Positions 45,939-55,718 of a DNA stretch of 64,000 nucleotides are shown here, piece by piece (within the stretch, counting starts at the first letter, position 1; each line of letters opens with the position of its first letter). The notes below the pieces were generated by a model. It worked only from the letters and a program-made list of their open reading frames with translations. It did no database searches and was not told the DNA's origin. Source of the DNA: Perkinsus olseni (lineage: Eukaryota; Perkinsozoa; Perkinsida; Perkinsidae); assembly GCA_013115135.1 (NCBI GenBank), contig JABANP010000079.1, positions 98,416-162,415 on the forward strand, written 5' to 3'. The position numbers and the translations under genes were made by a program.

Positions 45939-47495
45939 ATGATCGACGTTGCTGTCCATGCTAGCCGTCCGCTAGTGTCCGGCAAGGCTAACGCTAGTAC
46001 AGTCCTCGAGGCTAGTGGTGGACATGTGCAGTGTTACTTGCTGTCAACGGTCATGCTACAGGAGCTCGACACTCAGCGGTTTACGAGTGTGTCTTCGCAA
46101 GTCAAGAGGCTAGCACCACCTTTACCCAGGATACCCGAGAGTATCTTTGAGAATCTTGAGGTTGAATCGAGTCGTTCTCGGAATATCTCGACATGTGGTT
46201 GGAGCTGCTGTGGTGGTATCTTGCTAATTTTGATAAGTTTCTGGACTCTCGGCTGGAACGAGGCGACGAACTCCCCGAAGGAGAACTCGCTGGTCTACGC
46301 CTTTCACCACGCCCGTAACGCTTCTTGCGACTACGTCGAAGAAAATAACAACGACCATCTCATCTGGCTCAGCTGTCCGGTTATCGCCTCGCCCATTCTA
46401 GCAGAAGATACGCCTCTCGAGATCAGGGCCACACTCAGTGAGGCGGGGCTGGAGCTCCGAGGAACTCAGCTCGAGTGGTGGGTGGAGATGTTGCAGTGGA
46501 CGGAGGTGAAGATCTGCCGAGGTTCGAGGAAGAGTAAGTGCATCTATCGCTACGAGAAAGCCTTCCGTCACTACGATGTCGACCCCAGTACTTTTCACTG
46601 CGCCACGAAAATACGGTCCGGCCGTTCTGAAGTGGCGCCAGCTGAGCGGCCGCAGTTGAAGTTGGCCGAGCTTGGCCGACCAGAAGTTCTGCATGGAGTG
46701 GTACGAGCTGCTCCCGACTCGGTCATCATCGGTAACCCTCGGAATGGCTACCTTCTCAGTCAGGATTTGATATCACACATCAGCACTAAGGCCGAGGTAC
46801 AGCTTATCAATTCCGATGGTGCAGCTGCTCTCCTCGGCACTCCCCGAGATCTCTACACCGACCTCACCCTTAACGAGTCCTCTGCCCGGACGTACGTGGC
46901 CACCCCTAGGCTCGGTGACCTCCGTCTACGTGTATCGGCTTCAAGGTCAGACTTCGTGTCGGTCATCGCCAAGCAGGAGGCCGGTGGTCGGCTAGGGCCC
47001 TATGTTATACCCACTATTCGCCGGAGTGAGCCTATCGAGTGGCTCCTCAGCGGAGACCATGCAGATCTCCAGTCCTTGCTCCACCATCACAGTCGGGAGG
47101 ATTCCGCTGCCTTCTGGCGGCTCCTCGGTATTTTCCTCATGTGGCTGGGTACGGCCCTCCTTCTGTCACCATTGGGAGAGGCTGAGCCGTCCTGCATGGC
47201 GGTGCTGTGCGTTGCCTGCTTCGCCGGTGCTGTTCTTTCTTCCCTCCTGGCGACCATCAGTGCAACTCTATTCGCCTCTCTACCCGTCGAGCTCTTCATG
47301 GCCGCCATCGGCGTTGCTGCAGCGGTCTTCGCATGGCGGTCTTACAGGTCCTCCCGAGGCAGTTACTACGAGTACTACTATGGCAGTGATGCTAGTGTCG
47401 AGATGCCCCTCGTCGCTGGAGGGCCGTACGACGACGACCACGTCCACTGGTTTGAACGGCGCCTTGACAATCGGTGCATCGACTCTGAGCGATGA
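45939..47495 (+). CDS. TMEM43-like membrane protein
   Basis: A single-exon ORF of 518 codons, unusual here because neighbours are full of introns. One membrane segment near residues 85-105 (CCGGILLILISFWTLGWNEA) is followed by a lumenal region and the family hallmark LEWWVEMLQWTEVKICRG near residue 180. The C-terminal part has three or four membrane segments (LLGIFLMWLGTALLLSPLG, AVLCVACFAGAVLSSLLATI, LFMAAIGVAAAVFAWRSY) and a Tyr-rich tail (YYEYYYG). This order is that of TMEM43/LUMA (DUF1625), an ER/inner nuclear membrane protein of unknown biochemical role. The ~85-residue N-terminus is longer than in animals. An in-frame later start is possible. Confidence 0.8.
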   Translation: MIDVAVHASRPLVSGKANASTVLEASGGHVQCYLLSTVMLQELDTQRFTSVSSQVKRLAPPLPRIPESIFENLEVESSRSRNISTCGWSCCGGILLILISFWTLGWNEATNSPKENSLVYAFHHARNASCDYVEENNNDHLIWLSCPVIASPILAEDTPLEIRATLSEAGLELRGTQLEWWVEMLQWTEVKICRGSRKSKCIYRYEKAFRHYDVDPSTFHCATKIRSGRSEVAPAERPQLKLAELGRPEVLHGVVRAAPDSVIIGNPRNGYLLSQDLISHISTKAEVQLINSDGAAALLGTPRDLYTDLTLNESSARTYVATPRLGDLRLRVSASRSDFVSVIAKQEAGGRLGPYVIPTIRRSEPIEWLLSGDHADLQSLLHHHSREDSAAFWRLLGIFLMWLGTALLLSPLGEAEPSCMAVLCVACFAGAVLSSLLATISATLFASLPVELFMAAIGVAAAVFAWRSYRSSRGSYYEYYYGSDASVEMPLVAGGPYDDDHVHWFERRLDNRCIDSER

Positions 47496-47740
47496 GGAGG
47501 ATGATGATGTTAGTAAGGGTGAGGGCTCCTGCTTGCTCGCCTCGATCCGCTCTCCTTTTCAGGTGGGCTCTCCTCCAAGGGTCGACAGTCGCGTCCCCTG
47601 CCGCTACATCTGCGTGAGTGAATGTGAGTGAACTTCTAATTTGACCATCATGTAGTGTTCTTTTCCGCTCTACTGTCACCAGTCGCGTTAGCCTACCGGC
47701 CCCGCAGGAAACCCTCAACTTCAGTTTGTTCTCAATTTCC

Positions 47741-49132
47741 ATGCTTCCTTCTTCTCGAGCACTTGTTAGTCCCCTGTCGCGGAGACTGTTCGCTTCTGCC
47801 GCAGCGTCGATGGCGCCGCGTATGGTAGCACTCGATGCAGCGACGTTAAAGCTGCCCAGTGACTGTTGGACACGCCTCAGCGCTCTCGGTGATCTCAACC
47901 TCTACGAAGATACTAAAACGCCCGAGGAAGTTATAGAGCGAGCTAAGGTGAGCCTTGTGCATGCGTGCAGATCTGATACCCAAACTTTCGTAACTCCTGC
48001 AGGATGCCGATATAGTACTAACTAACAAGGTCCCTCTCGGTCGGGATGTCCTCAGCAGTCTGCCTTCCTTGAAGATGGTCAGTGTCCTCGCAACAGGTGA
48101 ATGGCCAAGTCGCGGTCGCCGGTCGGTATCCTCCAACCCCAGGTTACGACATGATCGACATCCGCTCTCTCCAGCACGGCCAGATCGTATCAAATGTACC
48201 CGACTACAGTACCGACTCGACGGCCCAGCAGACGGTAGCATTGGTTTTGGAGATATGCAACAGTGTTGGCATGCACAACGCCGCTGTCCATGCTGGCGAG
48301 TGGAACAAGGAGGGCCTCTTCTGGTGGGCAGCACATCGACCAGACTCCTCGCCGAAGAAAGCCCCATGTTCAGGTTCCGCAAGCACGAGATGCTCGAGTT
48401 GGGCCCTGATATCACCATCGGCATCGTAGGACTTGGAACGATTGGTACAAGGTAAGTGGCATCAGCGTTCTCGTCACGCTCACGTGACCTGCCTTATTTC
48501 AGAGTGTACGAGCTTCTACGACCGTTCGGTTGCCAGTTTTTGGCGTGGTCGCCTGACACTCGGAAGGAATTGCCACAGCTCTCTTATACCAATGACGTTG
48601 GCGAACTCTTCCAGAGATCTAGTAGCGTCCCCAATGGCCTCCGTTCTCTGCACCGATTCAACACATGTTAGATTTGGTCACCCTCCACTGTAAACTGACG
48701 CCACAGAACTACGGCTTTGTCAACGGCCCCCTCCTCCACCGGATGCAGCCGGGCTCGATCCTGGTCAACGCCGCTAGAGGCGCCCTGGTCAACGAACAGG
48801 ATCTTGCTGATGCTCTCAAGTAGGCGATTCAACCTCAACATCACTGTCGCGTTTAGAGCCGTCTGTTTTCAGCTCCGGTCACCTGGCAGCGGCCGCCGTC
48901 GATGTCGTCTCTCACGAGCCCATCTCTGATGATAACCCTCTGCTCCGAGCAAGGAACTGCATAATAACTCCTCATATGGCATGGTAAGAAGAAGTCCCTT
49001 GGTGGCCGCGAGAAGTATTGTGATCTCTTCAGGACGTCCCCCGAAGCCCGGCGTCGATGCCTCGACATCGCCACTAGCAACGTGGAAGCCTTCCTCAGCG
49101 GCAGTCCAGCGAACGTTGTTGCATCGGGCTGA
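47741..49132 (+). CDS. D-2-hydroxyacid dehydrogenase (glycerate/hydroxypyruvate type), probably mitochondrial
   Basis: NAD(P)-dependent D-isomer-specific 2-hydroxyacid dehydrogenase. ATG 47741 opens a presequence-like leader ([20 protein letters not shown]). About nine exons follow: [74 protein letters not shown] (GxGxxG), [58 protein letters not shown]. The catalytic Arg (AARG), Glu (SHEP) and His (PHMAW) are present. The PHMAW ending and the short C-terminus fit glycerate dehydrogenase/HprA-like enzymes better than 3-phosphoglycerate dehydrogenase. Introns are 40-60 nt; TGA is at 49130. Confidence 0.88.
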
Positions 49133-49429
49133 CCGTATTCACCAACACCAGCAGCAGCAGCTCGTCATCGTCGTAAAGACATTTATGATTATTCTTATCA
49201 TTACTTTCATGTGTCTCTCTCTAGCCTCTGATGTTGTTTCTTCCCTCAATTATCAGTGTCATCATCATAATCACGGTTCGATTAGAGCAAACACGTTCGC
49301 GGATCTTCGGGGTGCCTGCGGGTTGCATCAACGTAGGACGATATCAGTTCAGCAGCACTTCTTACTCCTGTAGCCATTATTATTAATTCAATATTACTGG
49401 ATACCACTCCTCGGCGAAATCATCAGTGG

Positions 49430-51634
49430 CAGCGCTCATCCTGCTGATGATCAGCCTCCACAGTAGCCCAGTACGGTGTAATTTTCTCAAAGGCTCTCAT
49501 CAACCCTTGACACTTGAAGTAGGGCAGTAGCAGCAGCAGCTACCGTGCTGACCTTCACGCTCCCTTGCAGACACCGGACGCGGGGGACTCGGAGCCGTCC
49601 GACGCCGCTGTACATGCTAGTCAGGGTACCTTCCATGAGACGGAGATGGCACGGTTGATGAATATTGATGGCAGTCGACCGATGAAGGTAGGTCCCCGGT
49701 TCGATCCCGGCATCCGGCATTTTATTCCTTTGCCCTCTACTATCAGTTCACAACCACTGAGATCCTACGAGTAGGATACAAAGGCCATACCCTATCGGAG
49801 CCCTTCGCCGGGTACGACCCTCCCATCGCCTCGAGCGTCATCATCATCTGTATATGCAGCAGGTCACCACCCGCTAACCGCTATGCTGACATGCTCGTGC
49901 CTGACACGCTCCTGCAAGGCCAGTCGCCGGCCTGGGAGATCTGGCCCCACTCTCCCGATAAGGCGTCCGAGATACTGTAACTGAGGACCGTTTGGGGTCC
50001 CTCGGGTAGTCCGGTTTTAAGGTACAAATTCGATCAAAGTGCTAGCCCCTGTGTCCAGTCGATAGTGAAGGAAGCTATGAAACACATATCAGTTGCGGTG
50101 AGTTATGTCGCACGACGCAGGTTCGAATCCCAGGCGGGGCATCTCCGCTCTGATAGGCACCATGCGTCAATTTTACCGACACAAAGCAGCAGGGCAACCC
50201 AACCAACGCCCAAGTCCTCCACATTAGGGGCGATGATGATGTTGGCTGCTTTGCCTCTCTCGGCTACTCGACTGTCCACAAGAATGTCATCAACCTGGGT
50301 AAGGCTGCATCGTCAGTGACCTTGCATGGTAGCCCACCGGCCGCCTTCTTCAGGCCGCGGCTGCCTCAACGTCGGCACAGCATTCCACCTGTTGATGCAC
50401 GTCCTCGGTGTGGCTCATGAGCATCAGCGACCGGACAGGGAAGAGTACCTGCAAGTAGGGTCTAGTGGGCCACGGTCGTCACCATACGGTTGTTGTTCGT
50501 GATGGCAGGTGAATGAAGGCAACATCGACGGTGGAATACAGTCGAAGGACAAGGAGATGAAGATGAGCTTCCAGTGAGTCTTCGGTCAGTTTACCAGGGA
50601 GTCTGATGCTCAACTCTCAGGACCTTACAAGGAACGGGAACAGCATGGGAGGAGACTGTCCTGAGTAAACGGCCGACTTGCATGTCGCGCGCCACGAAAT
50701 TAATATCACTTCCCTTCAGCTGTGCCGTACGATGTGGCTAGCATCACTCATGGGGGCGCCTGCCATTACTCCTTCGGCCGCTTCAGACGAGAGAGTTGTC
50801 CCGCGACCCTTGCCCCGCGGAGAGTAGAGCATCGCCTGCTGCTCACGCTTCCATCAACATATCCATCAGGTCCTGGGGAAGACAGCTGGGGAGGTCATAG
50901 GCAATCGAGCCTTCCTCACAGCTCACGACATAGCCTTGTTACGAATCATGTACCATCGCCAATGCATCATTCTACGAATAGCCAAGCCCTGTTGTGCAGG
51001 TACGGCTGTGGCGGCGGGCACTATCGTAACGGTGAGGCGCACGTCGCGGCCGCCTCCAACACAGTCTATGATATATCGGGGAAGGCACTGTCGGAGCCCG
51101 TCTCGGTAATGCTAGCCGAGGGGCTGTTCACGGCTGAGCTGGTGGGCACAGGTGCTCAAGAAATGCCTACTAGATGACCAGGCAACCTTCGACTGGGAAC
51201 CGGAAAGGGAGGCGAAGGTGAAGCCTACGGAACCACCAACGACGCCACCAACGAAAGCACCGACAGAGGCTCCCACGGAAGCACCGGTGAAGGCGCCGAC
51301 GACAACAGCAGCACCGGAAACAACGAAGGCACCCGAGAGCGAGGACCAAGGGGAGCATCCGTCAGAGCCCCAGGAAGGCGGGTCTCATGCCGTCAAAATT
51401 GCCATCTGCGCGTTCGCTTTCGTAGCCCTGGTAAGTCATCACTGCACAAACACTGTGTGTAATTGTGTCCTTTGATAGTTTGCATTGGCTGCTTATGCTA
51501 CACAAGAGCTATGGTCTCCTGAAGAGAGGGAGGCCAAGGCGAGCGTTAAACGCATCACTCGTCGTGAGGCTGCTGCTGCCGAGCAGCAGAGCGAATCATT
51601 GTTAGAGGATGGCGAACCATCCCATGAAGAGTGA
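49430..51634 (+). CDS. Membrane-anchored astacin-like protein lacking the catalytic Glu
   Basis: Joined exons give an astacin (M12A) fold. The domain start is VLRYKFDQSASPCVQSIVKE, then LHIRGDDDVGCFASLGYST. The zinc motif reads FHLLMHVLGVAHEHQRPDR, so the three His ligands and the HExxRxDR-type continuation are kept, but HExxH is HLLMH. The Met-turn SIMHY is SITHGG. The domain ends FLTAHDIALLRIMYH. A Cys/Gly segment, a Thr/Pro stalk (KPTEPPTTPPTKAPTEAPTE), one membrane helix (VKIAICAFAFVALFALAAY) and a charged tail ending GEPSHEE follow; TGA at 51632. Upstream exons (MARLMNIDGSRPMK and on) may be a propeptide; the true start and signal peptide are unresolved. Intron 50665-50719 belongs to the gcgcgcca family and two others carry B-box-like sequence. 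Probably a pseudoprotease. Confidence 0.65.
49688..49746 (+). repeat. Intron with tRNA T-arm-like sequence
   Basis: 59-nt intron starting gtaggtccccggttcgatcc and running on to catccggcattttatt: B box, an acceptor-stem-like 7-mer, then a T run, then the acceptor tatcag. Confidence 0.6.
50098..50189 (+). repeat. Intron with tRNA T-arm-like sequence
   Basis: 92-nt intron of the astacin-like gene holding gcaggttcgaatcccaggc, an exact GGTTCGAATCC box, and later caatttta. Acceptor aaagcag. Confidence 0.55.
50665..50719 (+). repeat. Intron of the gcgcgcca..aaatt family (copy 1)
   Basis: 55-nt intron with tgtcgcgcgccacgaaatta, shared with the ALG12 intron 56085-56133 and the DUF4833 intron 59731-59767. 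Confidence 0.65.
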
Positions 51635-52091
51635 ACAACGACATGTTATTGCCCTTTGGGTGCTTTGATTATTATTATCATCTTGTGTTTTCAAGTGCCC
51701 TTGCCGTGGGTGATGTATGAAATACTAACTGTAACTTAGCGGTTAGAGTATAGAAATAGTATTGTCGGCTTTGCTGGCCGACGACATAACAGAGCGGTAC
51801 AAACTCCGACATGTTACTTGGAACTAAACCCACACAATGTGAAGAAGCCCTTTAGTAGTATTATCGATGATGATACGTGTACCGTGCATGTTACAACAAT
51901 ACGACGACGATAACAAGTATAGTCATCGATGATAATAGAACGGTTGAACGAGACGGCTGATTCTCGCCTTTACTGTATGATGATCGTCACCTGAGACGTC
52001 GTCAATACTCCGACAAAGTGTTAGGAGTCTATCAACACCTCAACTGACGATGATGCTGCTGCAGTTGGTTGTTGTTGTTGTTGCTGGGAGC
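51635..52091. other. Convergent intergenic region
   Basis: 457 bp between two 3' ends. AT-rich with several short inverted words (gatgatac, atcgatgat). No ORF or RNA gene is supported. Confidence 0.5.
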
Positions 52092-55000
52092 TCATGGCAT
52101 GCAGATGTTGGACTCCTCATCGAGGACGCTCCCATCGACCTCAGCATCCGGTGAGCAATCCACAAACACATTCTCTGACACCACAGGCCATCACCCCACC
52201 ACATGGCCCGGCAACTCCACCAGCTTTGATGTTTTGTTTCATCTTCTGCTTGTAAGTGTATATCTGAAAGCCGTAGAGTCCACGCCCTCGGTGATGGCTA
52301 CCAAACCTCTTCGTCCAGTAGCTCATCAAATCGCCAGTTGCCGGTGCTGCCTCGTCTGCCGGTCTTGTCATTAATTCGAATGTAGTCTCTGCGGTGAAGC
52401 ACTGCCATGCAGCGGCAATATCCGCACTTACTTGAATGATTGGGTGTTGGGTGGATCCAGCTGCCCCGAGGCGACGATGTCTCCGAACACTCTGCAAACA
52501 TCCGTGCCATAAACAGAGGTCAAAGATACCTTACTGGCCAATATCACAACTCGGAATCCTATCACCAAAGATGCTATCGGGATCCGTGTTGGACTGAGCC
52601 AATACCATCGATTTCCATTCCAAAGACCAACCCTGAATATGCTGAGCAGGAAAGATACCGTGCGCACAGCGAAGATTTACGGGAGAGACGCACCTTTCGC
52701 CTGGCATCCTCTGAATGCTCATCTGTGTCCTCATCATACTCCGAGATCGGATATCTGACGAGAAGCCTAGAGCTGCTGCCTCACAAAAGAGTGTGCCTAC
52801 TGATCGTCGAACCTCGGCGGGGAGTCCAGACTCCTCAAGCGTTTAACCTGTCAGGCATGGACGACCAGCGGCGGCGGTGCAGCTGTAACGATGGTCACCT
52901 TCCCGCCTGTTATTGTTATTCGATGATGTGCAGTGTTCTTGCTCACTGTGGTCGAGAGGAGGACCTTCCGTCCAGAGCCAAGGTCCTCCGAGGATGCTGC
53001 AATGAGGCGAGCTCTCCCGGACGCCATTCGTGGATGGCCCGAGCGAGGGAGGATGCGATAGCATTGCGATAAAGGTCTTCCGACCCAATGCAGCATTGAT
53101 TGGTCTCTTCTCACGCTTATTGCCGCTGCCGTCGCTCTGTCCACTGCCCGCTGGTGGTATCGGAGTCGAGAAAACCTTGGAGACCTCGTACTCGCTAGGA
53201 AGACTCTCTACCGCACATGATGGTGGGATGTGCTGGTGATGATAATGATGACCCACCAACAGCTCTCTTCACGTCCAACTCCATTCCACCGCCCTTCTGC
53301 CCGGCAATCGGGGAAACTGACAGAGTACACGCAAAGTGTCCATCACCTAGCGCATCACGCCGAGAGTTGAGCGGTTCCTGGAGGAGCTGCGGAAGGAGTG
53401 GTATCCGGTCAAAAGCGGCTGACCATTATCATCATTGCTCTCCATCATCTCCGCTATACTCTTCCTCCCCTTGGCCCAGGCCGGAGTCGGTGGGTCTACC
53501 ACCCCTACTGGACTGGCATCGGGGAAGTAACCTGCAGGGCAGCATCGACTGTTGTCTTCCAAGAGATGCCACCCGCAACACCAAACGTGACGACGGTTCG
53601 ACCTTCCGTACCGCAAAAGGGTTCTGCCGCCCTTTCGATCAGTCTAGGAGAGGAGAGCGTGCAGGCGACAACACGCTGTCGAATGCGAGACCCCCCCAAG
53701 CCTGCCTTTGCTCATCTGCCGCTTCACAGAGGCCGACATAGACGTAGTAGTATTGGTACGAGTAATTTGACGAGGTGCTGCAGAGGACTGCTTCTTCGCC
53801 TGCCACGCAAATGTCAGGTCTCAGCAAGGAGGACCCCATCAAGAAGGCACCCACCTCGAACTTGCTAGCTAGGTCCCTAACGCGAGACCGCTGGGTATCG
53901 TTGTTGGGTATCATAGCAGCAGCAGCAGCAGAACACTGATGAAGGCAAGATGGAGGATAGGCTTTAGGGAGCGGTTGTGAGATGCTATCACAACAACGAG
54001 GAGACTCACCGAGGATTGGTCCCCGAGGTTGAATACAGAATGATTACCTATAGACCTGAGGGCAACAGAGACCATGACGACGACATCCTCGATGGGGGCT
54101 AACGCGACCAAACATCGTGTCTACTACTCTTAACAGAGGCTGATGATACTACACTGGTACGGGTGATGATAGCAGTGGCCTTACAGTAGCTTGTCCCCAG
54201 GAGAGCGTGGCACCGGTACCGAGGATGCTGCAGCAGTGGCAGGACCCTTGGACAGGTCCTCCTCGCTCTCATCATTCACACTCGAGCAACAGAGGGAGTC
54301 TGCTGGCACCGACGAGGAGGAGGAGGCAGCAGGCGGGCCTGAACGGTTCACTAGAGATCGGAGATGCACTGTTGCTGCCACCTTGAGGGTTGAGCAGGGG
54401 CGCAGTCATGACGGTAGGCTTCATCGGGATGGGGACACCCCGGGTCTCCAACCATGACGGTATTTGACTGAGTATATCCTCTAGACTAAAACAGGATGAT
54501 AGGTCCGCGAAGGGACACCCCGAGTGGTACTGTCCTAGCGTGTGGTGAGGTGGTTGAGGGCAGCATAGCCCCAAGGTTCTGGAAATTGCTTCAAGTAGCA
54601 AGTACACACAAGTGTGCTAGCGAGTACAACAGCAGCAAGAATGATCGCTAAGGTGAATGATACACCCTCCCATAAAGGGCATAACGGCAAAAGAGCCCCC
54701 CAGTATGAGAGAGCACGAGCGATTGCCGTCTGTTGAGCCACTAACAAATACGATGCCCACAAACCACTCATCCTATCATCAATCATTCTCCCAGAGCTGA
54801 GTGATCTTTCACGATTTGCATTCTGCCCCTATCCTCACCACCGGTGTGATACTGATGACTCTCTGGTTACTCAGGAACAGTGCTATCGACTATTCTCTGT
54901 CGATGGGTTTCGAATGTCCGCTCCGCAAAGAAGCTTTTTTCCGTTTGTAACCCCAGGCCCTCAGCGGACGAGGGGCTCACCATTGATCGGCCTCCTTCAT

Positions 55001-55656
55001 GCACTTCTTCATCTCCGACTCCAATGCCGCCACTCCCGCATCACCTGCATCTGCTAGGCACCCGAACATACCTGGTAGATCCACCCTCCTCGGCTCTGTA
55101 GGGGAACCATAGAGAGACATTAGGGAAATGCAAGACTACACAAGGAAGGCAAGACAGACACTTACAGTGAGACACATTAGTTCTTTTGCGAGCATCAAAC
55201 GTACAATTTTTATGATACCACCACCCGGCCATCCACTAGATTGCACCTCCCGCAAGATGCCTCAGACAGGAGGCCGGTGCCGTGAGGAGCTGGAAGGCTA
55301 CTGGAAGTTTGATCACTCTGACCTGGGCGAGCGACTAATGGAAAAAAACCAGGCCCCGATGGATTGACAACCCGAAGAGTGGTACAACAGAAAAAAATGT
55401 TGTTGAAGTGAAACATGTGGTCAGAGTACTCACGCTTCCTCGTCGTATACTATCTTGGTACGATGCCGATTCCTGTAGACGAAAAACCTGAGGCCTCAGT
55501 GCCTGCAGGGACGAGCATCTCTCCTTTGCGACGGACGAGTGTATTACGATAGCTATCACTGAAGGGAGGGGCAGGAGGGTGAATCGGTGGTATCCGAGGG
55601 TGGAGAAGAGGAGCTCGAACTCCCTCACTGGGCGGGGTGTCGTGTCTCTCACTCAT
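52092..55656 (-). CDS. Unknown multi-exon membrane protein
   Basis: Not recognised. ATG 55656 begins a Pro-rich N-terminus (MSERHDTPPSEGVRAPLLHP, then IPPIHPPAPPF). Later exons include a helical piece (DAGDAGVAALESEMKKCMKE), two hydrophobic segments (LWASYLLVAQQTAIARALSY; SFTLAIILAAVVLASTLVCT), an acidic Ser-rich part (NDESEEDLSKGP), and soluble segments (VRDLASKFEVGAFLMGSSLL, GRKSIAEMMESNDDNGQPLL, AQSNTDPDSIFGDRIPSCD, VFGDIVASGQLDPPNTQSFK). The last exons end NVFVDCSPDAEVDGSVLDEE with SNICMP and TGA at 52092. Frames and short introns support one gene, but several joints are unproven. A (CAG)n run lies in an intron near 53924. It starts 63 bp after the ALG12 stop on the same strand, so the two could even be one transcript. 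Confidence 0.5.
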
Positions 55657-55718
55657 CAAGAACGAATACCGACTCTGATTGGATAGAACCAGGGACCATC
55701 CCGTTACGCTCTATGCGC

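Noticed and set aside
47392..47898. 168-codon minus-strand ORF between two plus-strand genes
   Set aside because: Overlaps the strongly supported 3' end of the TMEM43-like gene and the first exon of the dehydrogenase; no motif.
48989..49373. Plus-strand ORF after the hydroxyacid dehydrogenase
   Set aside because: It is the alternative frame of the last exon and the 3' UTR.
49620..49735. Possible complete tRNA gene around the B box and T run
   Set aside because: The 5' half does not give D and anticodon arms. Only the T-arm side fits, and the whole lies in an exon plus intron of the astacin-like gene.
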